From DATKZS01 sp035527835 [NCBI: bacterium] (GTDB lineage: Bacteria; RBG-13-61-14): 5,933 bases of DNA. Both the position numbers and the translations under genes were made by a program. Positions 5,807 through 5,933 of the stretch are shown piece after piece. The number at the start of each line of letters is the position of its first letter. The stretch's first letter is position 1. The notes below the pieces were generated by a model. That model was not told the DNA's origin. It did no database searches and saw only the letters and a program-made list of their open reading frames with translations. Location: positions 1-5,933 of the forward strand of contig DATKZS010000149.1 of NCBI GenBank assembly GCA_035527835.1. The letters are read 5' to 3'.

Positions 5807-5933
5807 TGGTCCGATCCAGGTACATAGGTAACACAATGAACCAGGCACATGGGTTACACTCTCGGCATGATCAAGACAGGAGGTTTTGTCATGCCGTGGA
5901 AGGAGACATGTGCCATGGAAGAAAGAGTCAAGT
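5807..5933 (+). mobile_element. Left end of an insertion sequence, cut by the window edge
   Basis: A 19-base direct repeat, 5816-5834 and 5841-5859, agrees at 16 positions (CCAGGTACATAGGTAACAC against CCAGGCACATGGGTTACAC), at a 25-base period. It sits just ahead of a transposase start. Such repeated end motifs with GTACATxGGTxACAC-like words are, as I recall, typical of IS481-like/integrase-core elements and would be transposase-binding sites. The outer boundary near 5807 is approximate, because no target duplication can be checked without the right end. Confidence 0.6.
5891..5933 (+). CDS. Transposase N-terminus (IS481-like integrase family), partial
   Basis: Only the first 14 codons are present, reading MPWKETCAMEERVK, before the window ends. 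AGGAGG at 5878-5883, seven bases before the ATG, is a strong ribosome binding site. The MPWKETC-x-M-[DE]-E-R opening is, from memory, the usual start of a group of helix-turn-helix/DDE integrase-core transposases of the IS481/IS3-like type, in which the N-terminal HTH binds the element ends. The direct repeats just upstream agree with this. Whether the gene is intact cannot be judged here. Confidence 0.65.
   Translation, partial: MPWKETCAMEERVK

Overview
The window is GC-rich bacterial DNA carrying six complete protein genes and the start of a seventh, all on the + strand. The layout suggests an anaerobic or environmental Gram-negative bacterium, possibly a Desulfobacterota-like lineage. Reasons are the GC-rich codon use, the pairing of thiolase-like proteins with DUF35 zinc-ribbon proteins (typical of specialised acyl-CoA catabolism), and intergenic repeats of a kind I associate with such genomes. 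The taxonomic assignment is inference only.

Bases 1-251 are a non-coding, repeat-rich stretch with CGCCAAG/CTTGGCG words in both orientations and a tandem ATCCGTG array. It is followed by a two-gene unit: an exported protein with about eight TPR units (252-1316) and, one base later, a metallo-beta-lactamase-fold hydrolase with a complete metal-ligand set (1318-1983).

Bases 1984-2166 hold a probable sigma70-type promoter and two tandem GC-rich hairpins that end next to the ribosome binding site. They precede a tightly packed four-gene operon: thiolase-like protein 1 (2167-3318), thiolase-like protein 2 (3312-4556), DUF35 protein 1 (4561-5070) and DUF35 protein 2 (5082-5549). The genes overlap or are separated by 4-11 bases, so they are probably co-transcribed and translationally coupled. 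Two thiolase-fold proteins and two zinc-ribbon/OB-fold partners suggest one multi-subunit acyl-CoA enzyme.

The main observation is that neither thiolase-like protein has the nucleophilic cysteine of true thiolases at the expected position, and both have lost the histidine of the GHP motif. This makes ordinary thiolytic cleavage unlikely. It points instead to a carbon-carbon lyase or aldolase role, as in the Ltp2-ChsH2(DUF35) steroid side-chain aldolase, or to another chemistry. The substrate cannot be read from this window.

Bases 5550-5933 contain a nested palindromic intergenic repeat (about 5606-5798). Directly after it comes the left end of an insertion sequence, with a 19-bp direct repeat and the first 14 codons of a transposase that runs off the window.
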